DNA from: Gammaproteobacteria bacterium | GTDB taxonomy: Bacteria; Pseudomonadota; Gammaproteobacteria; JAJPIJ01 | Reading direction: 5' to 3' | Assembly: GCA_022071965.1 (NCBI GenBank) | Contig: JAJVIQ010000005.1 | Location: 62,001 to 126,000, forward strand | Length of the DNA: 64,000 bases | Part shown: piece after piece, positions 22,916-32,360 of the stretch | How the letters are laid out: each line of letters starts with the position of its first letter | How positions within the stretch are numbered: the first letter of the stretch is position 1 | Translations under genes and position numbers: made by a program | Notes under the pieces: model-generated | Databases searched by the model: none | Told to the model about the DNA's origin: nothing | The model's input: the letters and a program-made list of their open reading frames with translations, nothing else

Positions 22916-24243
22916 GCTACGAGATGATCGCGTTGTTCATGTTCTCGACGATGATGCTCATGCTGCTCACCGGGCAGCGGGTCTTCGGGGCCATAGGTTT
23001 CGTCGCTTCGGTGGCGGCACTGGCGCTCTGGGGCGAGGGCACGCGGGGCTTCGGCATGCCCTTCGACGCCGCCTTCAAGCTGCTGAACTGGTATCCGCTG
23101 CTGACCCTCCCCATCTTCATCTTCATGGGCTACGTCTTCTCCGAGTCGGGGATCGCGAGCGACCTCTACCGGATGTTCCACGTCTGGTCCGGGAGATTGC
23201 CCGGGGGGCTCGCCGTGGGCACCGTCGGCCTGATGGTGATCATCGCGGCGATGAACGGGCTGAGCGTGGCCGGCATGGCGATCGGGTGCACGATCGCGCT
23301 GCCGGAGATGCTGAAACGCGGATATGACAAGCAGATGGTCAGTGGCGTCATACAGGCCGGAAGTTCGCTCGGCATACTCATTCCGCCGAGCGTGGTGCTC
23401 GTGCTTTACGGGATGATCGCGCGTCAGCCCGTCGGCCAGCTGTGGCTGGCGGGCGTGTTTCCGGGGATCCTCCTGGCCGCGCTCTTCATCGGCTACATCG
23501 TCATACGCTGCAGGCTGCAACCGCACCTCGGGCCGTCGCTGCCCCCCGAAGAGCTCGCGCAGGTGAGTCTTGGCGAGAAGATACGCCTCCTGCGGGCCGG
23601 CATCTGGCCGCTCGTCATCTTCTTCATGATGACCGGTCTGTTCCTCATGGGGGTCACCAGCCTGGTCGAGAGCTCCGCGGTGGGCGCCGCCATGACGCTG
23701 CTGGTCGCGCTCGTCAAGGGCCGCATCAACAGGAAGATGATGGAGGAGGTGATACGCCAGACGCTCAGCGTGAGCTGCATGTTCATGTGGATCATCCTGG
23801 CAGCGCTCTGCTTCGGCGCGGTGTTCGACGGTCTCGGGGCGGTGAATTCCATCAAATGGCTGTTTCTCGAGCAGTGGCACCTGAACCCCTGGGTGGTCCT
23901 CATCATGATGCAGGCCTCCTTCGTCGTCATGGGCATGTTTCTCGACGACACGGCGATGCTCGTCATCGTCGCCCCGCTCTACATCCCGCTCGTGATAGCG
24001 CTCGGATTCAGTCCCATCTGGTACGGCGTGCTGTACACCATCACCTGCCAGATGGCGTACATGACGCCGCCATTCGGATACAACCTCTTTCTGATGCGCG
24101 CCCTGGCGCCGAAGGACTACACTCTGGGGGAGATCTATCGTTCGATCATCCCCTTCGTGGCGATCATGATCCTGGGTCTGGGCGTCATCATGGCGTTCCC
24201 GCAGATCGCCTTGTGGCTGCCGGAGTGGTACTACAGCCGATGA
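22912..24243 (+). CDS. dctM: TRAP transporter large permease DctM
   Basis: The 443-residue transport channel of the TRAP system, with about 12 transmembrane helices. It uses an ion gradient to take up the solute delivered by the binding protein. Typical segments are GLSVAGMAIGCTIALPEM, SLGILIPPSVVLVLYG and TPPFGYNLFLMR. The start ATG at 22912 overlaps the DctQ stop. The frame extends upstream in DctQ but that part is not DctM-like. Confidence 0.94.
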   Translation: MSYEMIALFMFSTMMLMLLTGQRVFGAIGFVASVAALALWGEGTRGFGMPFDAAFKLLNWYPLLTLPIFIFMGYVFSESGIASDLYRMFHVWSGRLPGGLAVGTVGLMVIIAAMNGLSVAGMAIGCTIALPEMLKRGYDKQMVSGVIQAGSSLGILIPPSVVLVLYGMIARQPVGQLWLAGVFPGILLAALFIGYIVIRCRLQPHLGPSLPPEELAQVSLGEKIRLLRAGIWPLVIFFMMTGLFLMGVTSLVESSAVGAAMTLLVALVKGRINRKMMEEVIRQTLSVSCMFMWIILAALCFGAVFDGLGAVNSIKWLFLEQWHLNPWVVLIMMQASFVVMGMFLDDTAMLVIVAPLYIPLVIALGFSPIWYGVLYTITCQMAYMTPPFGYNLFLMRALAPKDYTLGEIYRSIIPFVAIMILGLGVIMAFPQIALWLPEWYYSR

Positions 24244-24443
24244 GTTCGACACGGGTGAGCGCCGGGTCCGGCTTGCCCGATGAGCGCGGGCGCTCGCGGC
24301 GCTTGCGCGCATGCAGTGCCGCCGCGGGCGGAAAACTGGACATGGCAGTTCAGAACGCATATCCATCCAGGGAATAGACGCAAGAAGGAGGCAGAGCCGC
24401 AGTAATACGAGAGTTCAATCCACGACGTAGGGAGAACATCGAA

Positions 24444-25502
24444 ATGACCAAACGACGCGAGTTTCTCAAGAGCGCAGGAGCGGCGACAGCCGCCGCAGTT
24501 GGTGCTGCCACCCTGTCGGCACCGTATGTCCATGCCCAGTCGAAGACCGCAATCAAGTGGCGGCTGCAGACCTATGCGGGTCCCGCGTTGGCCGAGCACG
24601 TCATCAAGCCGTCGATCGACGCCTTCAACAAGGCGGCGAATGGCGAGATGGTGATCGAACTCTACAACGCCGACCAGCTGGTGCCCCAGGGCGAGCTGTT
24701 CCGTGCGGTGCAGGACGGCACGGTGGACGCGGCCCAGAGCGACGACGACTCCATCGCCGCGCCCGTCGACGTGGCCGTGTTCGGGGCGTATTTTCCGCTC
24801 GCCTCGCGCTACTCCCTGGACGTGCCGGCCCTGTGGCACTGGTACGGCCTGAGGGAGATCTGGGAGGAGGCCTACAAGGAGGTGCAGGGCGTGACGTGGC
24901 TCAGCACCGGTGCATGGGATCCCTGCAACATCGGCAGCACGAAGCCTGTCCGGAGCCTGGAGGACATGAAGGGGCTCCGGCTCTACACCTTCCCCACCGG
25001 CGGACAGTTCCTCGGCCGCTTCGGCGTCGTGCCGGTGACGCTGCCCTACTCGGATGTCGAGGTGGCGATACAGACCGGCGAACTCGACGGCGTATGCTGG
25101 TGCGGCATCACCGAGATGTACACCGTCGGCTGGGCGAATGTCCTCAAGTATTACCTCACCAACAACGTCTCCGGAGCGTGGGCCGGTTCCTACTTCGCGA
25201 ATACCGAGCGCTGGAATGCCCTGCCCGAGCACCTGAAGAGCCTGTTCACCGTCTGCATGGACAGCTCGCACTACTACCGTCAGCATTGGTACTGGTGGGG
25301 CGAGGCGCACTACCGTACCAAGGGCGGCAAGCTCGAACTGACCACCATCCCGCAGGAAGAGTGGAACAAGGTCGAGGACGAGGCGCTGAAGTTCTGGGAC
25401 GAGATCGCCACCCGGAGCCCCAGGTGCGCCAAGGTCGTGCAGATTCTGAAGGACTACGCGGATACGATGAAGAAGGCCGGACCTCCGTACCGTTACGCCT
25501 GA
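24444..25502 (+). CDS. dctP: TRAP transporter substrate-binding protein DctP, Tat-exported
   Basis: A 352-residue periplasmic binding protein. The N terminus carries a twin-arginine signal (KRREFLKSAG, hydrophobic stretch, cleavage after about VHAQ at 28-31). The DctP fold is recognisable from NADQLVPQGELFRAVQDGTVD and PVTLPYSDVEVAIQTGELDG. Where most DctP proteins have the carboxylate-binding arginine (GLKIR), this one reads GLRLY with Y181, so a non-carboxylate ligand is possible. It lies 200 bases after dctM and 9 kb from the pathway head. The Shine-Dalgarno is GGGAG. Confidence 0.92.
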   Translation: MTKRREFLKSAGAATAAAVGAATLSAPYVHAQSKTAIKWRLQTYAGPALAEHVIKPSIDAFNKAANGEMVIELYNADQLVPQGELFRAVQDGTVDAAQSDDDSIAAPVDVAVFGAYFPLASRYSLDVPALWHWYGLREIWEEAYKEVQGVTWLSTGAWDPCNIGSTKPVRSLEDMKGLRLYTFPTGGQFLGRFGVVPVTLPYSDVEVAIQTGELDGVCWCGITEMYTVGWANVLKYYLTNNVSGAWAGSYFANTERWNALPEHLKSLFTVCMDSSHYYRQHWYWWGEAHYRTKGGKLELTTIPQEEWNKVEDEALKFWDEIATRSPRCAKVVQILKDYADTMKKAGPPYRYA

Positions 25503-25576
25503 TCCAGGCGCCTGTCTGTTGCCGGGGGCCGGGGACGCGTCTCATGCCGCCGGGCCCTTCGGGCCGAAATGCCATA

Positions 25577-25605
25577 CTGCCTTCGGGGGCCGCCCCCGAA
25601 GGCAG
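25577..25605. terminator. Strong hairpin between convergent genes, probable bidirectional terminator
   Basis: A 14-bp perfect inverted repeat (CTGCCTTCGGGGGC / GCCCCCGAAGGCAG) is separated by one base. It sits between the end of dctP (+) and the end of the unknown gene at 25626 (-). A smaller UUCG-type hairpin, GGCCC TTC GGGCC, lies about 20 bases before it. No U tract follows on either strand. Confidence 0.5.
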
Positions 25606-25625
25606 GTGGATCCAGCTGTGCGGGA

Positions 25626-26309
25626 TCAGCCCACCCGACGCTCTATGTGCCTGACCTTTTCCGTCTGCGGCAGGCGATAGAAAGAATAAAGCTCGTCGTA
25701 GAGCCGCGCCCTGTCGTGGGCGCCGGCGTGAAAACTCGCCTGCAGATACCGGCAGTATTTTCCCGCATACCGGTTGGCGTCGGCATAGCGCCGCACGTTC
25801 GTCGCGTCCAGGCCGGGCCGCAGCGTCATCGCCTCGAACAGGCAATGATGAACGCGCGCCCTCAACGCCATGTCATCGAACACGTGCAGTCCGCTCAGCA
25901 CCAGGAACTTGTCCACCTCGGCCTGCAGTTCCATCTCGAAGGGTGTGGTCTGCCGGAAACCCCGGGCGCGCGTGATGACGTAGAGGAAATGGCTGACTCC
26001 TTCGAGCGCCATGCACAGATCGTTGAGATCGAGGGTGCCCGCGTGGGTGTCCGATTCCGCTGCGGCCAGCCGCTCGAGGATCTGGGCGTCGAGATATACG
26101 CTCAGACCGAGGTCATCGTCTTCGCAACGCACGAACACGCTTTCCCCGATCGCGCGACCGGATTCTCCGAGCAACGCATACGCCCAGGCCGCGTCGGTCG
26201 TGACGAATTCGGCAACGTCGACGGATTCCGGGAGTCGGTACAACCCCTCCAGCGTGCGCTGCATGGCGCGGAGCGGGGCGAGGCGCAGCGCGTCCACCGG
26301 CGGAGTCAT
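25626..26309 (-). CDS. Protein of unknown function, second gene of a two-gene operon
   Basis: A 227-residue soluble protein that I do not recognise. It is predicted mostly helical, acidic in the first half, with no signal peptide or membrane segment. Striking conserved-looking stretches are LDLNDLCMALEGVSHFLYVI (about 93-112) and MELQAEVDKFLVLSGLHVFD. Its ATG overlaps the stop of the upstream gene (ATGA), so the two are translationally coupled and probably act together. It converges with dctP. Function unknown; a chaperone or stress link is only suggested by groESL next door. Confidence 0.75.
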   Translation of the reverse strand: MTPPVDALRLAPLRAMQRTLEGLYRLPESVDVAEFVTTDAAWAYALLGESGRAIGESVFVRCEDDDLGLSVYLDAQILERLAAAESDTHAGTLDLNDLCMALEGVSHFLYVITRARGFRQTTPFEMELQAEVDKFLVLSGLHVFDDMALRARVHHCLFEAMTLRPGLDATNVRRYADANRYAGKYCRYLQASFHAGAHDRARLYDELYSFYRLPQTEKVRHIERRVG

Positions 26310-26941
26310 TGCGGTCTTTGGTCACCCGGGGCCCATATCGGCTGCAGCCCCTGTTCCAACAGCCGGCGCCGGGCACGTCTGCTGCCGGTCTTCAGCCACA
26401 GCTCGTAGGTGCGCATGACATCGGTCTCGGAGTTCAGATGCGCGCGCTCGCTCACCTCGTTCAGCACGTCGACGAAGCGCTGGAACTTTCCCGAGAGCTC
26501 CTCGAACACCGGCGAGAGCGCGCGACCGCCCGCCCACCGCGACGGATTGTCAGCCAGGTAGCCATAGGCGCTGCCACCCATGGCGATGTAGTAATTCACG
26601 TCGACCGTCTTGCGCTGCAGGCTGTCGCTGAACAGGCCGCTGATGAACAGGGCCACATCGGCGAGCCGGCGCAGCATCAGATTCCGCTGCTCCGTGTTGC
26701 ATGCGGCCAGGGCGTCGCCGTACATCTCGGCGAGCGGCTTCAGCGCCTTGCCTTCCTCGGTGTGCTCGTAGAGCCGATCGGAATGAGCGAACGAAGTCAG
26801 GAGATTCAGCACGTAGCAGGTCGCGTCAGCACTCGCCTTCAGATGCTGCTTGTCGATCGCGTGCCTGAGCTCATCGTGGAAGTATTCGCGCACGTCCATG
26901 TGGCTGATGAGCGGTCGACGATGATCGTCTTGACTCGACAT
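26306..26941 (-). CDS. Protein of unknown function, first gene of a two-gene operon
   Basis: A 211-residue soluble, largely helical protein with no recognised domain. The N-terminal half has VREYFHDELRHAIDKQHLK, and the centre has RLADVALFISGLFSDSLQRK and VDVNYYIAMGGSAYGYLADN. The latter looks like a tightly conserved core. The C terminus is basic (SRRARRRLLEQG). It starts with a very strong GGAGGT site 6 bases before the ATG. It overlaps the next gene by 4 bases and lies 195 bases beyond the groEL terminator on the same strand. Confidence 0.75.
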   Translation of the reverse strand: MSSQDDHRRPLISHMDVREYFHDELRHAIDKQHLKASADATCYVLNLLTSFAHSDRLYEHTEEGKALKPLAEMYGDALAACNTEQRNLMLRRLADVALFISGLFSDSLQRKTVDVNYYIAMGGSAYGYLADNPSRWAGGRALSPVFEELSGKFQRFVDVLNEVSERAHLNSETDVMRTYELWLKTGSRRARRRLLEQGLQPIWAPGDQRPQ

Positions 26942-27135
26942 GATGCACCTCCGATCCGGTCGGGAGTACGGACATGGTCAGCCGATACAACTTTCGTGCC
27001 CACCACGCAGCTGCGGCAGTCTGCCGATGGTGATCAGCGGCTTGCGGGCTGCAACGTCAGATGCAGGCGAAACACGCCGCAGGAAAAATTAGCAGAAGGC
27101 GTCCGGCTGCGGCAACATCGTGCCGGTCTCGAGCG

Positions 27136-27165
27136 AAAAAAAACCCCGCCTCGCGGCGGGGTTTT
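27136..27165 (-). terminator. Rho-independent terminator of groESL
   Basis: An 11-bp stem AAAACCCCGCC / GGCGGGGTTTT with a 4-base loop, followed on the minus strand by a run of eight T residues. It begins about 28 bases after the groEL stop, with textbook structure. Confidence 0.93.
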
Positions 27166-27192
27166 CGTACTGCGTTACGTCGTGACGGGCCG

Positions 27193-28875
<1,683 letters not shown>

Positions 28876-29163
28876 CTACTCGAGTACCGCCATGACGTCG
28901 TCTTCACGCATCACCAGATACTCGGTGCCGTCGAGCTTGACCTCGGTCCCGGAATACTTGCCGAACAGGATCTTGTCGCCGGCCTTGACGGCGACCGCGC
29001 GGACCTGCCCGTTGTCGAGGATCTTGCCGTTGCCGATGGCCACGACCTCGCCCTGGACGGGCTTTTCCTTGGCGTTGTCAGGGATGATGATCCCGCCTGC
29101 GGACTTGGTGTCTTCCTCCAGGCGCCGCACCAGGATGCGGTCATGCAAGGGTTTGATCTTCAT
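28876..29163 (-). CDS. groES: Co-chaperonin GroES (10 kDa)
   Basis: A 95-residue lid of the GroEL chamber. It begins [18 protein letters not shown], has the mobile loop [16 protein letters not shown], and ends with [12 protein letters not shown]. It is the first gene of the groESL operon, 48 bases downstream of a CIRCE operator. Confidence 0.99.
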   Translation of the reverse strand: MKIKPLHDRILVRRLEEDTKSAGGIIIPDNAKEKPVQGEVVAIGNGKILDNGQVRAVAVKAGDKILFGKYSGTEVKLDGTEYLVMREDDVMAVLE

Positions 29164-29211
29164 AGGATTAGCTCCGTTTCCGTTGTTGAAAGGGACAACC
29201 CGGCGGGGTGA

Positions 29212-29238
29212 TTAGCACTCGCCGGTCGAGAGTGCTGG
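29212..29238 (-). promoter_or_regulatory. CIRCE operator (HrcA binding site) of groESL
   Basis: TTAGCACTC, a 9-base spacer, then GAGTGCTGG. The left arm matches the CIRCE consensus fully and the right arm in 7 of 9 positions. It lies just downstream of the -10, where HrcA binding blocks transcription. No hrcA gene is in the window. Confidence 0.9.
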
Positions 29239-29240
29239 CA

Positions 29241-29269
29241 ATGATAAAACCGGTTCATTCGTCGATCAA
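29241..29269 (-). promoter_or_regulatory. Sigma70-type promoter of groESL
   Basis: On the minus strand, TTGATC (29269-29264), a 17-base spacer, then TATCAT (29246-29241). The predicted start falls inside the CIRCE element. It does not resemble the sigma32 consensus, so heat induction here is probably by HrcA derepression. Confidence 0.75.
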
Positions 29270-29467
29270 GGCGGCCCCGTCGGGACGGATCGGCAAGACA
29301 CGAAGGCCGCGCGGGGACGAGAGAGCCCCTCGTAAGGAGGCGACCGGGCCGGGGCCCTGGGGTCGGGACCGTCCGTAGCGGCGAGTGTGCGATGCGGGAT
29401 GGCGGGCCGGCGGCGCGCGGCGCCGGCAGCGCCGGGGGCTGGCCGATCTTCGCGGGGTCCCACGCTT

Positions 29468-31015
29468 CTAGTTGGCAGCGGAGAAATCGAAGATGCTGTA
29501 CCGGTTGCGGCCACCCTGCTTGGCGCGGTACATGGCCTCGTCGGCACGGACGATCAGCGTGTCGGCATCCTGCCCGTGATCGGGGAAATAGCTGATGCCC
29601 ATGCTGGCGCTGGGACGGATCTCCAGTGTGTTGATCCGCACCGGCTCGGCCAGCACCCGCAGCATGCGGCGGGCGACCTGCTCGACCTCGCTGCGATCAC
29701 TGACGGAGTCCACGCATACAAGGAACTCATCGCCGCCGAAGCGTGCCACGATGTCATTGCTGCGGGCGCAGTTCTGCAGCCGTTCGGCGATGACCTGCAG
29801 GAAGCGATCGCCGATCTCGTGGCCGTGGTTGTCGTTGATCGCCTTGAACAGGTCGAGGTCCGCGTAGAGCACGCCGACACCGGCACCGGCGCCACCGGCG
29901 GACTGGAGCTGTTTGCCGAGCCGGTCCCTGAAGACGCGGCGATTGGCCAGGCCCGTCAGCGGATCGGAGTTGGCCAGGCGCAGCAATTCGGTCTGCAGCT
30001 GCCGTCGTTCCGTATTCTCGCGCTCCAGTTCGCGGCGTTGCATCAGGTGATCGCGCAGCAGACGGGATATGCCGCTGAATTCGGTGTGGGCCGCCTCGAT
30101 CCGGGCCAGCGACCGCTCGTCGCCGGACTCGAGGCTGCGCGACAGCGCCTGCAGCGGCCGCTCGACCCATCGCGTCAGGGCCAGCCTCAACAGTATGAGC
30201 ATGACCGTGCACGTCACCGCATAGGCTATGAGCTGCTGCCGCAACTGCGACTGCCAGATGGAGGTTGCCACGGAGTTTCCATAGACGCCGAGCCTTGCCA
30301 CAGGCGCGCCATTCCATCCGGGCAGGCTCAGGTTCAAGCGCAATCGCCCGCGGCCCGCACCGTCCGCGGCCGGCCCGTCCGTCGCGGCCGTGGCGGATTC
30401 CAGCACGACCTGCGAATCCGCCGATTGCCCGATACTCGCCAGGTGGCTGGCGTCCCAGCGCCTGGCGGCCACCAGGTACCCGCGTGGCTCCGTCACGCGC
30501 GCGCTGTCGGCACTCGGCTGGATCGGCGCGGTGCGAACCTCGAGCAGCCCGACGGGCGAGCTGGCGTAGAAATGCGCGAATGGCTGATGGCGGAGGAGGT
30601 CGCGCAGCACGGCGGTCGCGAGCGGGGGTGCCAGGGGTTTGTCCGCGCCGTTTTCCACGTCGGTGCCGTACACGAGCGCGAGCCCGGGATCGAACACCCA
30701 GGCCGCGTGGGCGATGGCCTGGGGGAGCGCTGCATCGATGTTTATGGCGGCCCAGCCGCGGTCGCCGCTGCCCACGAATGTCACCATCTCGTCCCAATAG
30801 GAGTACTCGAAGGTGAAGGCGGCGAGCGTGGCACTGTGCAGCGTGAGCAGGCGGTCGAACTGGCCGCGGAACTCCTGATCCCGGGCGGCCTGCACGGCGC
30901 CGATCTGCCGCTGCTGAAGCAGGTGCAGGGCGAGCAGCCCGACGATCGACAGTGCGGCGACGGCCGCGAGCAGCAACAGCAGGCGCGTGTGTATGGTCTT
31001 CCCGGGAGACTTCAT
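29468..31015 (-). CDS. Membrane-bound diguanylate cyclase with CHASE4-like sensor
   Basis: A 515-residue c-di-GMP synthase. TM1 is at 11-32, a periplasmic CHASE4-like domain at about 45-190 (FTFEYSYWDEMVTFV is typical) and TM2 at 261-280. A HAMP-like linker and coiled coil precede the GGDEF domain at about 345-510. The active site GGDEF is intact at 427-431, and the RxxD inhibitory site (RSND) starts at 418, so feedback inhibition by c-di-GMP is likely. The frame is open to 31222; I chose the ATG at 31015 because the membrane helix follows directly. It is divergent from fabA. Confidence 0.88.
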   Translation of the reverse strand: MKSPGKTIHTRLLLLLAAVAALSIVGLLALHLLQQRQIGAVQAARDQEFRGQFDRLLTLHSATLAAFTFEYSYWDEMVTFVGSGDRGWAAINIDAALPQAIAHAAWVFDPGLALVYGTDVENGADKPLAPPLATAVLRDLLRHQPFAHFYASSPVGLLEVRTAPIQPSADSARVTEPRGYLVAARRWDASHLASIGQSADSQVVLESATAATDGPAADGAGRGRLRLNLSLPGWNGAPVARLGVYGNSVATSIWQSQLRQQLIAYAVTCTVMLILLRLALTRWVERPLQALSRSLESGDERSLARIEAAHTEFSGISRLLRDHLMQRRELERENTERRQLQTELLRLANSDPLTGLANRRVFRDRLGKQLQSAGGAGAGVGVLYADLDLFKAINDNHGHEIGDRFLQVIAERLQNCARSNDIVARFGGDEFLVCVDSVSDRSEVEQVARRMLRVLAEPVRINTLEIRPSASMGISYFPDHGQDADTLIVRADEAMYRAKQGGRNRYSIFDFSAAN

Positions 31016-31220
31016 CCCGTTGCCTTCATGGTCACCGATGATCGGATTCGGCATATTGAGGCAGATATTGGGCCAACTTGCCCTGGCGGCAGGCGGGCAG
31101 CACCCCTGCGGAACATGGGGCCGCCGCCCCCGTGATCTCGGGGTGTTCATCGCGGCCGGCCTTGCCCCCGGCGGTCCTGAGGTTGCCTTCGCAGGAGTGC
31201 TCCCGTAGGCTTGCGGCCCC

Positions 31221-31754
31221 ATGAACGCTCGGCCCAGGTTTGTCAGGCAATCTTCCTACACGCACGAAGAACTGCTCGCCTGTGGACGCGGCGAGATGTT
31301 CGGTCCCGGCAACGCGCAGCTGCCGCTGCCGCCCATGCTGATGGCCGACCGGATCCCCCTCATCTCGGCGGACGGTGGGAGGTACGGCAAGGGGCAGATG
31401 GTCGCGGAGTTGGACATCCGTCCGGATCTCTGGTTTTTCGACTGCCACTTCACCGGTGATCCGGTCATGCCCGGCTGCCTCGGCCTGGACGCGATGTGGC
31501 AACTCATCGGCTTTTTCCTTGCCTGGCAGGGCGGTCCGGGCCACGGCCGGGCGCTGGGTTGCGGCGAAGTCCAGTTCACCGGCCAGGTCACACCGATGGC
31601 CAGGCTCCTGACCTACCGCGTGGACATGAAGCGGGTCATCCTGCGCAAGCTGGTGATGGGCATCGCCGACGCCGAGATGGAGGTCGACGGCCGGATCATC
31701 TATATCGGCAAAGACCTGCGGGTCGGGCTGTTCACGTCGACCGAGGGATTCTGA
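31221..31754 (+). CDS. fabA: 3-hydroxydecanoyl-ACP dehydratase/isomerase FabA
   Basis: FabA dehydrates 3-hydroxyacyl-ACP and isomerises the C10 intermediate, starting unsaturated fatty acid synthesis. Its 177 residues include the active site [19 protein letters not shown] (H76) and GLDAMWQ (D90). The C terminus with [15 protein letters not shown] also fits. fabB, often the partner, is not adjacent. It supports gammaproteobacterial origin. Confidence 0.98.
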   Translation: MNARPRFVRQSSYTHEELLACGRGEMFGPGNAQLPLPPMLMADRIPLISADGGRYGKGQMVAELDIRPDLWFFDCHFTGDPVMPGCLGLDAMWQLIGFFLAWQGGPGHGRALGCGEVQFTGQVTPMARLLTYRVDMKRVILRKLVMGIADAEMEVDGRIIYIGKDLRVGLFTSTEGF

Positions 31755-31780
31755 GCCGAGCGGCGGGCAGCGCTGTCCGC

Positions 31781-32341
31781 CTAGCCGTCAAGGCCGTTGC
31801 GGCGGCGTATCTCGATCCGCTGCCGCAGCGTGTCCGCGTAGACCCGTGCGGTGCTCAGCCAGGGGTGCACGTCGAGAGCCTCCTCGAAGGCGCTGAGCGC
31901 CTCGTCCGGATCCCGCAGCCCCAGGTAGCACATTCCCCGGCCGGCCAACGCGCCGAAGTGCCGCGGCTCGCGCTTCAGGGTCTCCTCCACGTCCGCGAGC
32001 GAGGCGTCGAAGTATCCGACCTTGTAGTAGATGATCGCCCGCTGATTCCAGGCCTCCGCGAAATCAGGTGCGATCTCGATGACGCGGTTGATGACCTCCA
32101 GGGCCTCGTCCAGGTCACCGGTGTCCTTCGCCGCCACCGCCTCCTGCAGCAGCCGGGCGACATCGGCGTCGCGGTACTCGAACCAGATCTTCCAGATCTC
32201 GTTGGCGGTGCCAACCGCATCTTTCTCCTCCCTGGCCTCCTCGAGCTGGTCGAACAGCGGGATCAGGCGCGGGTCGGTCTGATCGGCGGCCGTGGCCGGC
32301 GCGGCGAGTGCAAGAAACAGAGCGATCAGCAAATGGCGCAT
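31781..32341 (-). CDS. Exported TPR-repeat protein
   Basis: A 186-residue periplasmic protein. A signal peptide (about 1-19, cleaved after ATA) is followed by a helical region. Three TPR motifs span about 71-175, for example DLDEALEVINRVIEIAPDFAEA and DPDEALSAFEEALDVHP. TPRs mediate protein contacts; the partner is unknown. It ends 26 bases from the fabA end (convergent) and lies just downstream of hemL on the same strand, 19 bases apart, so it may be co-transcribed with it. Confidence 0.85.
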   Translation of the reverse strand: MRHLLIALFLALAAPATAADQTDPRLIPLFDQLEEAREEKDAVGTANEIWKIWFEYRDADVARLLQEAVAAKDTGDLDEALEVINRVIEIAPDFAEAWNQRAIIYYKVGYFDASLADVEETLKREPRHFGALAGRGMCYLGLRDPDEALSAFEEALDVHPWLSTARVYADTLRQRIEIRRRNGLDG

Positions 32342-32360
32342 CCGATCTCCCCGTACGGTC

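Noticed and set aside
29266-29547. 93-codon minus-strand frame between groES and the GGDEF gene
   Set aside because: Pro/Arg/Ser-rich composition, overlap with both the groESL promoter and the GGDEF gene end, and no motif.
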